A stretch of 37,576 bases of DNA from a virus: IMG/VR virus record IMGVR_UViG_3300032087_004535, positions 1-37,576 of that record; one strand, 5' to 3'. The translations under genes were made by a program, and so were the position numbers. The notes beneath the pieces were generated by a model, which saw nothing but the letters and a program-made list of their open reading frames with translations, was not told the origin of the DNA and ran no database searches. Position 1 is the first letter of the stretch; each line of letters opens with the position of its first letter. Positions 1 through 7,887 of the stretch are shown piece by piece.

Positions 1-387
1 GTCAGTGGCGCTAATTGATCCAAACTTCCAACCAGCCTTACCGCCATTGGCTTCTGTTGCATTGGGGTCCTCTTCGCCCAACAGGCGAACAACGTTTAGA
101 GTAGGATTATTTCTTAACCAGGCTTGTGCAGCATAAGCAGCGTAGGTTGGCGAAGTCATGTTTCCTTCACGCCAGACATCTCCACTACGACCACCGGGAA
201 CCGGTGCCCCGAATACATCAACAAACTCAGCAAAAGACTCAACTCTAACTGGAGTCATAGCTGGTCCTTTTTGCATACGACCAATAACTAGGGGTCCAAT
301 GTCTCCGGGTTCTCTTGGGATCTCCGAGTTGTCAATCTCGTTGATGAAAACGCCGGGAGACACAAACTTAAACTTTCTTTCAGCCAT
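1..387 (-). CDS. Tail sheath protein, N-terminal part (cut by window edge)
   Basis: Translating the minus strand from the ATG at 387 gives 129 codons open to the window edge. The start reads MAERKFKFVSPGVFINEID, followed by a GPLVIGRMQKGPA segment and VDVFG. The 'SPGV(F/Y)xxExD' opening and the 'G.(A)xxGP' strand are typical of gp18-type contractile tail sheath proteins, which polymerise around the tail tube and contract to drive it through the host envelope. An AGGAG ribosome-binding site stands about 8 nt before the ATG. It follows the gp15-like gene, as sheath follows the 13-14-15 block in T4. The family assignment is strong; the C-terminal part lies outside the window. Confidence 0.88.
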   Translation of the reverse strand, partial: MAERKFKFVSPGVFINEIDNSEIPREPGDIGPLVIGRMQKGPAMTPVRVESFAEFVDVFGAPVPGGRSGDVWREGNMTSPTYAAYAAQAWLRNNPTLNVVRLLGEEDPNATEANGGKAGWKFGSISATD

Positions 388-445
388 TAAACTTTTCTCC
401 TCTAAGACGAGTTGCACTTAGGCGCAATCGCCAGTGCTGTTCCTT

Positions 446-458
446 AGTAAATAGTTGC
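446..458 (-). promoter_or_regulatory. Candidate late promoter element before tail sheath
   Basis: The minus strand reads GCAACTATTTACT here, 59 nt before the sheath ATG in a 97-nt gap. The same 13 bases recur exactly at 6228-6240 before the scaffold gene. An AT-rich element placed like this before late structural genes suggests a phage-specific late promoter. It is not the T4 late TATAAATA box, so the role is inferred. Confidence 0.4.
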
Positions 459-483
459 TTGATATTGCAAACTCCCCGCCGTG

Positions 484-1431
484 TTATGGTTTTCCAAATG
501 GTTTAATTTTACGAGGAATTATCTTTTTACTTGCACGCACTTGATCGGCTAATCTGAACACTCCGCTTTCAAGCTCAACCTTCTGAACAAACTCTACTTC
601 TTCTTCCACCAAGGCTCGCTCGTTTTGAAACACAATCTCTGCTGCCGATTCTCTAATGACAATGTTTGGTTTGTCTTGATTCTTATCACCGCCAATAATA
701 TAACCCAACACATTAATTGTCACATCGGTTTTAAATAATCTTTCATCTTCCCCGAGAGACGCTGCATTGTTTGCCAGTGAAAAGCTAGCATCTACAAACG
801 CCTCGTACCTGTTGCCCTCATGAGAAATAAAGAAACTATTGATCGCACCTTTATCCGTTATGATTGGAGCTAAAATTTGATTCATCTGCTGGACATACTC
901 AGTCGTTATTGATATACTATAAGTGACATCAACGTATACTGGTTGGGGTATGGAGATCACCTCATACACAATCTTACTATTCTCTCTTGGAAATGTTTTA
1001 CGAAACTTATCAGCACCAGACAAACTCCTCCTGATTGAATCAGCGTTTGCTCTAACCGAGGTTTTGCTTTGCTTTACTCTTCTGGCGATAGTAATAGAGC
1101 CGCCTTTCTCATCGTCAACCCCTGGGAAATTACCGTGGTATATGCCACGGTTGCCAGGGTCTTTTGATACAGATGTTCTCTCCAGAGAAATCAAAGGATA
1201 AATTAGCGTTGTGTTGTTGTCTCTAAGATTTACATTATTTTTTATCATGTGTGCCCGCTCCTGTGTAGAGAAGAGCACAGGGACTTTCTTGAATCCTTTG
1301 TTCGTATCACAATGAATATCTAACGTTTCATTAAGATATTTGAACATTGCAAAATCAATGTCCTCAATTTTTGAGGGATTGATTGGCAGTTGGGTTTCTG
1401 TTAACTCGTTTGTTTTAGTCCTACGTGGCAT
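484..1431 (-). CDS. gp15-like tail completion / sheath terminator protein
   Basis: This 315-aa protein has no obvious catalytic motif. Its centre reads SIPQPVYVDVTYSISITTEYVQQMNQIL, in pieces similar to the conserved 'P.P..VDV.Y......Y..QMNQIL' stretch of gp15-type tail terminator proteins, which cap the sheath and tube and join the tail to the neck. T4 gp15 is about 270 aa, so the size fits. The gene overlaps the gp14-like gene by 11 nt and precedes the tail sheath, matching the T4 order 13-14-15-18. The call rests on partial sequence resemblance plus gene order. Confidence 0.6.
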   Translation of the reverse strand: MPRRTKTNELTETQLPINPSKIEDIDFAMFKYLNETLDIHCDTNKGFKKVPVLFSTQERAHMIKNNVNLRDNNTTLIYPLISLERTSVSKDPGNRGIYHGNFPGVDDEKGGSITIARRVKQSKTSVRANADSIRRSLSGADKFRKTFPRENSKIVYEVISIPQPVYVDVTYSISITTEYVQQMNQILAPIITDKGAINSFFISHEGNRYEAFVDASFSLANNAASLGEDERLFKTDVTINVLGYIIGGDKNQDKPNIVIRESAAEIVFQNERALVEEEVEFVQKVELESGVFRLADQVRASKKIIPRKIKPFGKP

Positions 1432-1930
1432 CGAACAGTCCCTCCCTTGCCTTTCTACAGGTGGCTACAATTTCAACTTGTTTGTTATCTTGCCCAAAGA
1501 GTCTTCTAGGTTGAGATAATTTAACAATTTCATAATATTGTTTTTCATATTGCACATAGTCACCGATGCGGGCAAAAAGGTCTTGGTCCTCTGTTAGTCT
1601 GCGTTGATGGAAATGCACGGTTATATTTGCAACCCTGTCGATACCAAATTTCTCACTGGTTTGGTTTGAGCCCTCCCAGACAACCAAAGCATAAATTCGG
1701 ATTGGAGGTAAGAAGGTTTTCTTAATCGCTTCTCCGTATAAGGAGTGAAAATTGGAAGCCTCCATATCAATTGGAAAATAAAGAATCTGTTGACCAACAA
1801 CATTTTCAATAATCTCATCGTTGATTTGCTTAACAAGGTCACGCTCTTTCTCCCCCACAAACATCGGTGGAGGTGGGGCAGAAGGCTGTGTCCATTTGTT
1901 ATCAGGCTTTGACTTTGTGGAATCAGACAT
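1421..1930 (-). CDS. gp14-like neck / head-completion protein
   Basis: The product is 169 aa. It has a proline-rich start, then GEKERDLVKQINDEIIENVVGQ, a 'YFPID...FHSLYGEAIKKTFLPPIRIYALV' segment and an 'ITVHFHQRRLTEDQDLFARIGDYVQY' segment. The 'FG(I/V)xR...I.V' and 'G.D.(V/I).Y' pattern is what T4-like gp14 neck proteins show after their Y.P...N.....GE opening. Such proteins close the filled head and receive the tail. It ends 11 nt inside the gp15-like gene and starts 6 nt after the preceding 419-aa gene. The function is inferred from family pattern and position. Confidence 0.55.
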   Translation of the reverse strand: MSDSTKSKPDNKWTQPSAPPPPMFVGEKERDLVKQINDEIIENVVGQQILYFPIDMEASNFHSLYGEAIKKTFLPPIRIYALVVWEGSNQTSEKFGIDRVANITVHFHQRRLTEDQDLFARIGDYVQYEKQYYEIVKLSQPRRLFGQDNKQVEIVATCRKAREGLFDAT

Positions 1931-1935
1931 TTATC

Positions 1936-3195
1936 CTACCCCACATAAATACCATGAGGAACAACCTTAAGTGTTTCACCAAGAGAGTTCTGGAAGGCAG
2001 CATCGCTTTCAACCAACTTAGCGTAAGTCATCTCATCAAGGACTGTCTTAAGCTCTTCTCTTAGGGCGTTTTGTTCTTCTTTTCCTTCACTTATCAACGC
2101 AGACCCATTTAGGGTTATGTCGTTGCCTGGGATTGGGATGCTACCAAGTTTTGACCTAACCTGTCCCAAGGTCTCCTTGCATAGTGCCAATGCGAACCTT
2201 CTAATCCACTGCTTACCAATAGAGTTAATTCTGTTATAAGGCACATTAGGAAACGGTAACGTGTTCATATTATTGATACCATCAGCACCGTACCTACGAT
2301 CACCCTCTTCATCATAGTTTTCCTCTGGCAATCTAAACCTAACCCACATCTTTTCTGGTGCGATTCCGTCCTTGGGCGCAGGGAAGATTCTTAACTTATT
2401 ATTTCTAAGCTCATATGAGTAATGAGAGCCACGGACTTTAATATTATCCTCATAGGCATTTGCCTGTAGTTTGTTTTGCCAAACTGGGACTAACTGAAAC
2501 GTGCTATCATCTGAATACATACCGTAAGTTGACAAGTTACCAACAATTCCATAAGTGCCACCACCAAAGAATCTCCAGGCGGCAGCGGGGGTTTTATAAT
2601 ATACTTGCTCAATAATAACCTTGTTTTCCCCGACCTGATTAAAGAATCTAGAGGAAGCGTCAGTTGAAGCTGAATATATTACTTGCTGCAAATCATAATC
2701 TTGCTGATCGTCAACTGTGTCAAATGATGCAGAATAAGCTGACTGGTGACCACCAACCCCAGCGAGAACACCCACAGCCTCTGCCATGTGCCTTGGGGCT
2801 TCGAGGGTAAACCTTGGAAACTTCAAGTTAGGCTTAATGTTTGTATCTGTTCTATAGGAAGTAAACTCTCCATCCTCGTCAAAGGAACCGGTAGCCCCCC
2901 CAAGCATATCTGATAGAACGTTCTTAGCTTGGTGTGTGTTGAGAATATAAGAATACTCAAGACACGACTCTTCATACGCTTGATAAACGTTTCTTTCTTG
3001 TAGTTCAATGTCCAGTATATTGCCGCCCAACTTATTGAATACATAAGCCACTTGGTCAACTGCACCACTGACAAATTCAGCAGATCCACTGTATACACCA
3101 ATAGCCAAAGAGCTAGCAACATTTTGGTGCGTGCCAGTTATTGGTAGAACTTTTGCGTTAGTGGTGCTAACTGGACTTAAATTTCTTGCTACCAT
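1936..3195 (-). CDS. gp13-like neck / head-tail connector protein
   Basis: This 419-aa protein contains 'KLGGNILDIELQERNVYQAYEESCLEYSYIL' near residues 50-80. That pattern, a G...(L/V)D(I/V)EL stretch followed by an acidic helix with 'A(Y/I)E...EY', recurs in neck and connector proteins of T4-like marine phages. The middle (about residues 195-300) is rich in aromatic beta segments ending in LRIFPAPKDG. It is the first gene after the capsid gene and its terminator and starts the 13-14-15-like block. It is longer than T4 gp13 (about 309 aa), so an added domain is possible. A CTGGAGG Shine-Dalgarno sequence precedes the ATG. Confidence 0.5.
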   Translation of the reverse strand: MVARNLSPVSTTNAKVLPITGTHQNVASSLAIGVYSGSAEFVSGAVDQVAYVFNKLGGNILDIELQERNVYQAYEESCLEYSYILNTHQAKNVLSDMLGGATGSFDEDGEFTSYRTDTNIKPNLKFPRFTLEAPRHMAEAVGVLAGVGGHQSAYSASFDTVDDQQDYDLQQVIYSASTDASSRFFNQVGENKVIIEQVYYKTPAAAWRFFGGGTYGIVGNLSTYGMYSDDSTFQLVPVWQNKLQANAYEDNIKVRGSHYSYELRNNKLRIFPAPKDGIAPEKMWVRFRLPEENYDEEGDRRYGADGINNMNTLPFPNVPYNRINSIGKQWIRRFALALCKETLGQVRSKLGSIPIPGNDITLNGSALISEGKEEQNALREELKTVLDEMTYAKLVESDAAFQNSLGETLKVVPHGIYVG

Positions 3196-3229
3196 AATAT
3201 GAATAGCCTCCAGATTAATGTAGGAGTAA

Positions 3230-3247
3230 CCTTTACTAACTAGTTTG
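3230..3247 (-). promoter_or_regulatory. Possible late promoter element before neck genes
   Basis: Downstream of the capsid terminator the minus strand reads CAAACTAGTTAGTAAAGG, about 35 nt before the neck gene ATG. It resembles the GCAACTATTTACTAAGG sequence before the tail sheath. A new promoter is expected here because a strong terminator lies just upstream. The match is imperfect. Confidence 0.3.
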
Positions 3248-3270
3248 CCTTTACGTTAACTTGTCCTATA

Positions 3271-3301
3271 AAAACAGAAAACCCCGCCACAAGGGCGGGG
3301 T
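3271..3301 (-). terminator. Rho-independent terminator after major capsid gene
   Basis: On the minus strand CCCCGCC (3300-3294) pairs perfectly with GGCGGGG (3288-3282) around a 5-nt loop, followed by TTTTCTGTTTT. This is a classic intrinsic terminator 30 nt after the capsid stop codon. It would isolate the highly expressed capsid transcript from the neck and tail genes. Confidence 0.9.
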
Positions 3302-3330
3302 CTCTGCGTCATCATCTGACTAGCCTACTA

Positions 3331-5094
3331 TTAGTTGACTAGATCACGGCAGATAACAAGACCGTACATGTCTGAGCGTACCATCTGCTTAGCATACCGA
3401 GTCATCACAGCCTTGGTAGGTGCGAATGTATCGGGGTTAAAGATGGTAGGCGTGACTTGTAGTGGCACGTAAGGTGCGTACACATAGCCGCTTTCAAGGA
3501 AGCTGTTACCCTTACGACCGACCAAAATCAACCCACGAGGGAAGTAAGGATCGACATAAACGTCCATCTTCTTGCTTAGCGAACCAACGTTTTGAGCGCC
3601 CCAAGATCCACCTTCGTCGTCAACAGCGACCGAAGCACGGAATCCAGCGGTAAACTCAAGAATGCTGGCGACCTCTGGTGAGCAAACAATAAAGTTTGCA
3701 CCGCCACGGAGGGTCTTACGATGAATACGAGCACTGACATCATTGATGGTTTCCATCAAAGTCTCGTACCACTCGCTCACGGTACCCGTAAAGTCGGGAG
3801 GAGCGGTAGCCGAAGTAATGTCTGCACCACTTTCACGGTCGAGGAAACGACCAGGGCGACGACTCCAGTAAAGGGTGCCACCAGTTGCGCCTTGAACAAG
3901 ATCGTTAAGAATTTCTTGATCGATCTCAAGAGCAATTTGCTCTGAAAGGACGCTAGTAAGCTCAACCTCAGCGTCAAGGTTGTGATAAGCATTGAGGTCC
4001 TGAGCAAGCTCCGGGGTCCACTTAGCTTTCAACTTACGGGTCATGGCGGTAACAGCAATGCTGTCAACCTTGATATCGATCTCTGGAATGGTATCATTGA
4101 CACCAAGATCGCCACCAAGTTCCAAGCCCCAACCTTCGGCACCGACGACGGAGCCAACAGATCCACCAGCGGAGAACTTATCTTTTCTTCCGAAGAAGAG
4201 AGTACCTGAAACGCCGGCAATGTTACCAACGTTCAACGCACTATTACCATGGACAACCATAGTAAGGTAGTGACTACCATCGGACGAAGCAGAGTGCTGC
4301 GTCAAACGGCGAACAACTCGGGTTGCAGTCGTTGCAAGGTCACTGTTGTCAAGGTCAACGGTCGTAAGGTTGTCAAAGTTAATATCATCCTTAATAGACG
4401 TGACTTCAACACGAATAACACCAAGCTTGTCGGTGTCAGTTTGACCCAAGAGGTCTGCATCATACTCGATGCGCTTGAACAAATCAGCGTTAGCCGAAGC
4501 GGTCAGAGCACGAATCTCGGTTTCAACGGTAAGCTCAGTGAGAAGCCCAGCAGCAACTGCAAAAGTACCCGTTGGGGTGCTGTAGCCGTTAGCCAAGTCG
4601 TAAGCGCCTGCACGGTACGAGCCATCATTGTCAACCAAACCTGCGTCTGGAATCGAAAGATCGACACCGCCAGTGATCTGCGAACCAACTCGACGACCAC
4701 CGTAGATTGATTTTCCTTTTTGGTTATAAGGAATGTCTGAACCACCAGCACGGTCACTACCGAGGGTGAAGTCCAAGAAGAACACGAGTCCACTTGGTAG
4801 ACTCATTGGTTGCACTGACACGAGGTCCTGTGCAAGTAACCCGCCGAATACACGACGTACAATTGGGAATGCGACTGAAGCAAAGCCTTCAACGTCACCC
4901 GCAGCCATGGAGCTAGCTTCTTTAAGAAGTTGAGCAGCCTGGTTTTCTAGAAGACGACTCATCGCCGATCGCTTAGTATCGTCGCCGAGTCCTTCCAAAA
5001 GACCAGTTCTTTCCCACTTCTCTAATAGAGCTTCGCCTTCACGAGCCAGGGAGCGTTCACGAATGCCTTCAGTCAATTTTTCTAAATAAGACAT
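3331..5094 (-). CDS. Major capsid protein, gp23 type
   Basis: This 587-aa protein shows the gp23 pattern. The N-terminal helix region is KWERTGLLEGL (from residue 26) and SRLLENQAAQLL, then FPIVRRVFGGLLAQDLVSVQPM (76-97, in pieces) and GLVFFLDF. A later conserved segment, YHNLDAEVELTSVLSEQ, spans 370-387, and the C-terminus ends in MVRSDMYGLVIC. gp23 proteins form the HK97-fold hexamers of the head, and the first 60-70 residues are normally removed by the prohead protease. The gene follows the scaffold by 15 nt and is followed by a strong terminator. A shortened relative of this protein is encoded at 19465-20043. Confidence 0.95.
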   Translation of the reverse strand: MSYLEKLTEGIRERSLAREGEALLEKWERTGLLEGLGDDTKRSAMSRLLENQAAQLLKEASSMAAGDVEGFASVAFPIVRRVFGGLLAQDLVSVQPMSLPSGLVFFLDFTLGSDRAGGSDIPYNQKGKSIYGGRRVGSQITGGVDLSIPDAGLVDNDGSYRAGAYDLANGYSTPTGTFAVAAGLLTELTVETEIRALTASANADLFKRIEYDADLLGQTDTDKLGVIRVEVTSIKDDINFDNLTTVDLDNSDLATTATRVVRRLTQHSASSDGSHYLTMVVHGNSALNVGNIAGVSGTLFFGRKDKFSAGGSVGSVVGAEGWGLELGGDLGVNDTIPEIDIKVDSIAVTAMTRKLKAKWTPELAQDLNAYHNLDAEVELTSVLSEQIALEIDQEILNDLVQGATGGTLYWSRRPGRFLDRESGADITSATAPPDFTGTVSEWYETLMETINDVSARIHRKTLRGGANFIVCSPEVASILEFTAGFRASVAVDDEGGSWGAQNVGSLSKKMDVYVDPYFPRGLILVGRKGNSFLESGYVYAPYVPLQVTPTIFNPDTFAPTKAVMTRYAKQMVRSDMYGLVICRDLVN

Positions 5095-5109
5095 TTTTTT
5101 CCTCCTAGA

Positions 5110-6195
5110 TTAGTTGTCTTTTAATCCTGCGAGTTTCGCCCATCGATTCTTCACAGGATTATTATCAGTTGATGGAACTTCCTTTCTGGAACTTATAATA
5201 GTTGAAGATTTTCTAGTGATAGCCTCTGACAACGTATTAGCTTTTTTAGCCGGACGGCTGCTATTAGTTCTCTTAAGGGTCTCATAGATCGTCTTCGCCT
5301 CATCAACCGTTTGTGCATTCGTGATGTGTTCGGCAATCTGATTTCTCTGCCGCTCATTCAGGGAGCCATCCTTCAGTACACGATTTGTATAAAGCAGTCT
5401 TGCATTTGAAAGGTTGATTTCTTCCAACCGATCTTTAGCTTGTACAAGCAGTGCTTTAAGTCCGTTATTTTCTTCTAACAAAGTGTTATAATTTAATTCT
5501 AATTGTAGTTTTTCTTCGATAAAGCTTTCCATTGCCTCATCTTTTTCTTGCCCGTCACGAGCATTGCTGACTGGAACCTCTTCTAGTTCTTCTGTATAGC
5601 CGTGCTCATCTTCGTGAGCCATGGCGTCTAGTTCCATTTCAGCCTCTTCGGGGAGATCTAGGTTTAGCATTTCTTTAAATACTTCTACTAGTTCTTCCTC
5701 ATCAATCTCAATATCTTCATCTCTATTTCCAGGCGCAGCCTCTAACTCTTCATCAGAGAACTCTGGTGCGAGTGCTTGCTCTTCATCAGCCAACTCAGGA
5801 ATACCAACTTCATCCGCTAGTTCTTCACGATTAGCCTTTTCATCTTCTGCACCTTCAGCTTTAGCCGCAGACATAATAGCACCTAAATCAATCTCGACCA
5901 CATCCGTCCCGGCAGCCTGCCCCATTGGGAGGCTATCCATAACTGCAACTTGTGCGGGGTCTTCTTCTCCGGCGGGATCAGCGGCAGGGTCAGCCATTGG
6001 GTCAGCAGCGGGATCTTCCATACCAAGGTCCATCTCTTCTGCGTCTTCCTCTCCAGGCTCTTGCTCTAAAAGTTTCTCGACTCTTTCTCTCACTTCGTCC
6101 GAATATTTTTCAACTACCGCAGATTCTGCGTTTCTTAACGCAGCTTCACGCAATTGATCTGCGTCTAAAATAGCTTGATCTAACATGCTTGACAT
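5110..6195 (-). CDS. Prohead core scaffold protein, gp22-like
   Basis: The 361-aa product is extremely acidic between residues 45 and 215, with low-complexity PAADPMADPAADPA and runs of E and D, then has a coiled-coil region (about 225-280) and a basic C-terminal tail. T4 gp22-type scaffolds are acidic, helical proteins assembled inside the prohead and degraded by the gp21 protease before packaging. Placement between the prohead protease and the capsid gene is the standard T4 arrangement. The Pro/Ala/Asp repeat is unusually long. A GAGAGGAAAAC Shine-Dalgarno region precedes the ATG. Confidence 0.8.
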   Translation of the reverse strand: MSSMLDQAILDADQLREAALRNAESAVVEKYSDEVRERVEKLLEQEPGEEDAEEMDLGMEDPAADPMADPAADPAGEEDPAQVAVMDSLPMGQAAGTDVVEIDLGAIMSAAKAEGAEDEKANREELADEVGIPELADEEQALAPEFSDEELEAAPGNRDEDIEIDEEELVEVFKEMLNLDLPEEAEMELDAMAHEDEHGYTEELEEVPVSNARDGQEKDEAMESFIEEKLQLELNYNTLLEENNGLKALLVQAKDRLEEINLSNARLLYTNRVLKDGSLNERQRNQIAEHITNAQTVDEAKTIYETLKRTNSSRPAKKANTLSEAITRKSSTIISSRKEVPSTDNNPVKNRWAKLAGLKDN

Positions 6196-6227
6196 TTGTT
6201 TTCCTCTCTATGATGAGATTTCATCAA

Positions 6228-6240
6228 AGTAAATAGTTGC
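6228..6240 (-). promoter_or_regulatory. Candidate late promoter element before scaffold and capsid
   Basis: The minus strand again reads GCAACTATTTACT, identical over 13 bases to 446-458 before the tail sheath and 33 nt before the scaffold ATG. It would drive the scaffold-capsid pair, whose transcript then ends at the 3271-3301 terminator. The function is inferred from repetition and placement. Confidence 0.42.
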
Positions 6241-6261
6241 AACACTGTCAAAACTCCCTTA

Positions 6262-6729
6262 TTAGACTCCGGGTAAGTAATAGACATAGATATGAAACTT
6301 ACCAGCGGTTAAAGCAGCAGTGCCAATTACAATCCCTACTGGTAGTGCTGCCTGTAGTTTAAGCCCGGCGTTTGGTGGGGCGTTATTATCTAAAATAAGA
6401 CCGGAGGCTCCTGTGTTAAACCCATTAAAAGCTGCGGCATCTCTAAATTGAGCATAAGCCCCTTGAATCCCAATGCCGACAGTCGCTGATCCGTCAGATG
6501 CAAGATTTGTTTCCACATCAATATGTCCGCCAATAACAATGGCGTTATCTGGGATTGAAACACTTAGGTTTTTATTGCCAACATTGCCGTTGTCAACGGC
6601 AAAATCATAGGTTGCCTTAAGGACTCTAGGTACAGCTACCCAAGTTCCCTCAACGGGGACGTTGGATTGACCACTAGCACCGAGATCAATATCTTGAACT
6701 TTCGTGCGACCCGGTGTAAATTTACCCAT
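6262..6729 (-). CDS. Virion structural / head decoration-like protein
   Basis: The product has 155 aa, is rich in Gly, Ala and Val, and has alternating beta-strand character. Segments such as YDFAVDNGNVGNKNLSVSIP and AIVIGGHIDVETNL look like the small jelly-roll-like structural proteins found beside capsid genes in marine myoviruses. No signal peptide or enzyme motif is present. It lies between scaffold and another small structural gene, which supports a capsid surface or fibre role. The exact function cannot be read from sequence. Confidence 0.5.
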   Translation of the reverse strand: MGKFTPGRTKVQDIDLGASGQSNVPVEGTWVAVPRVLKATYDFAVDNGNVGNKNLSVSIPDNAIVIGGHIDVETNLASDGSATVGIGIQGAYAQFRDAAAFNGFNTGASGLILDNNAPPNAGLKLQAALPVGIVIGTAALTAGKFHIYVYYLPGV

Positions 6730-6743
6730 GTGTTAGTGCCCCC

Positions 6744-7190
6744 TTAGCTGTCGATACCATCGCCGGAAAGTGCGAACATTTGGTCTGGATCGATACCTGT
6801 AAGCTCTGCAAAGATTTCAACGTGTCCGTTCGCAGCTTTGGAGGTAACGTAAACTCTCTCGGCTTTTACATCCATTGCGAGACTATCTCCAAAGTTATCT
6901 AGAGTAATGTAATGATTATTAACATCCCAGTTACTAGCTTCAGAGAAGTGTACTTTTAACCCAACATTAGTTGTACTCTTATTAACCACTGTAATGTGCC
7001 TTGATACCGAAGGAAATGAGTATCCCATAGTGCTTCCACTTGCGATCGTAGCACCCGACCCTGTTACATAGGGAATACCTGCAACTTGATAAGAGCCTAC
7101 GTTACTAATTCCCGCTCTATAGGCTGAATGATAGCTTGTGTTGTCTTTCGACTCTGCTCGACCTGTGTGTGCGCCTTTCCTGAAACTCAT
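6744..7190 (-). CDS. Virion structural protein, probable capsid-associated
   Basis: This 148-aa protein contains VGSYQVAGIPYVTGS, a 'FPSVSRHITVVNKS' strand, HYITLDN and a C-terminal EIFAELTGIDPDQM. This pattern recurs in small structural proteins of large marine myoviruses, often as a pair with a gene like the one at 6262-6729. It overlaps the bS21-like gene stop by 4 nt (ATGA), so the two are translationally coupled. A decoration role is inferred. Confidence 0.5.
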   Translation of the reverse strand: MSFRKGAHTGRAESKDNTSYHSAYRAGISNVGSYQVAGIPYVTGSGATIASGSTMGYSFPSVSRHITVVNKSTTNVGLKVHFSEASNWDVNNHYITLDNFGDSLAMDVKAERVYVTSKAANGHVEIFAELTGIDPDQMFALSGDGIDS

Positions 7191-7480
7191 GAGTTCTTTC
7201 TCCTGTTGTGCCTTTTCTTGCTAAGGCTACTATAGTTATATAGTTCCTTTTCTTTTTGATTCAACTTGTTAAGTAGTTTTTGCCTTCTTCTTTTTTCCTC
7301 GTTCTTAACGATGGATGGCTTTTTGTAATATTTTCTATCTCTAACTTCATCTAGGATGCCAGACTTGCGGACTTTCTTGATGAATTTTCTGACCATAATA
7401 TCAGCGTTGTCTCGACACTCCTCAGACCTAACCTCGATAAAGGTTGAGGTTTTTCGCATCTTTGTCTTTTGTCTTCTCAT
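7187..7480 (-). CDS. rpsU: Ribosomal protein bS21 homologue
   Basis: The product is 97 aa. After a short basic leader it shows IEVRSEECRDNADIMVRKF, KKVRKSGILDEVRDRKYYKKPS and a basic KNEEKRRRQK tail. This matches bacterial bS21 (I.VRENE....ALRRFKR...K.GIL.E.RRRE.YEKPS...KR), a small 30S protein next to the mRNA/anti-Shine-Dalgarno contact site. It is about 25 residues longer than E. coli bS21 because of a Lys/Arg/Asn-rich tail. Phage bS21 genes are known in some marine phages and are thought to bias host ribosomes towards phage mRNA. Unusually, this one sits inside the head-gene operon. Confidence 0.85.
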   Translation of the reverse strand: MRRQKTKMRKTSTFIEVRSEECRDNADIMVRKFIKKVRKSGILDEVRDRKYYKKPSIVKNEEKRRRQKLLNKLNQKEKELYNYSSLSKKRHNRRKNS

Positions 7481-7488
7481 TTATAAAC

Positions 7489-7887
7489 TCACTTTCTTTT
7501 GTTCATTTTGTCTAAAATGTTACCCCAGTTAGACATTCCTGGGATGTTTTCAATACCCACTCCTGCACTTGAGGGATCAACACCAATCGGACTTCTGGAA
7601 TCAGCGATTGGCTTCGTCCCTTCAAACAAAGATGGGTTGTCAAATTTTCTTTTAGCGTCCTCATAGCCGCTTTTTCCAATTGAACCAATAACCTTTTTAC
7701 GGCTATCGTTCATCTGTTTCCTGAAATTTTGCTCATGGCTTGGAGCAGGGGCTTGGCGGCTTTCAACAACCAATCCTGCATTTAAACCTTCGGCAACCTC
7801 TGTCACAATTGTTTTTAAAAGACCCTCTTCAAGAATAATTTCTCTCACACACTCTTTGACTAGAGCCTTAAGTTGCGAACGCTTCAT
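7489..7887 (-). CDS. Unknown protein with N-terminal KRSxL..I(I/V)(R/K)E helix
   Basis: The ATG at 7887 overlaps the protease stop (TGATG) and has a GGAGG site, so I prefer it to the TTG three bases earlier; the product is 132 aa. It opens with MKRSQLKALVKECVREIILEE, in pieces an amphipathic basic helix, and then becomes polar, with GVDPSSAGVGIENIPGMSNWG near the end. A similar opening occurs in the proteins at 17867-18331 and 16958-17854. Coupling to the protease suggests a protein that enters the prohead, as T4 internal proteins do. No known function. Confidence 0.6.
   Translation of the reverse strand: MKRSQLKALVKECVREIILEEGLLKTIVTEVAEGLNAGLVVESRQAPAPSHEQNFRKQMNDSRKKVIGSIGKSGYEDAKRKFDNPSLFEGTKPIADSRSPIGVDPSSAGVGIENIPGMSNWGNILDKMNKRK

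Noticed and set aside
158-421. Plus-strand open frame of 87 codons
   Set aside because: It is antisense to the tail sheath gene, which has a clear family match and ribosome-binding site.
4249-4710. Plus-strand frame of 153 codons within the capsid gene
   Set aside because: The minus-strand frame is a well-supported gp23-type capsid protein; no ribosome-binding site or family match exists on the plus strand.
5621-6157. Long plus-strand Ser/Ala-rich frame
   Set aside because: It is the mirror of the low-complexity acidic scaffold gene (GAG/GAA/GAT codons give Ser-rich antisense).
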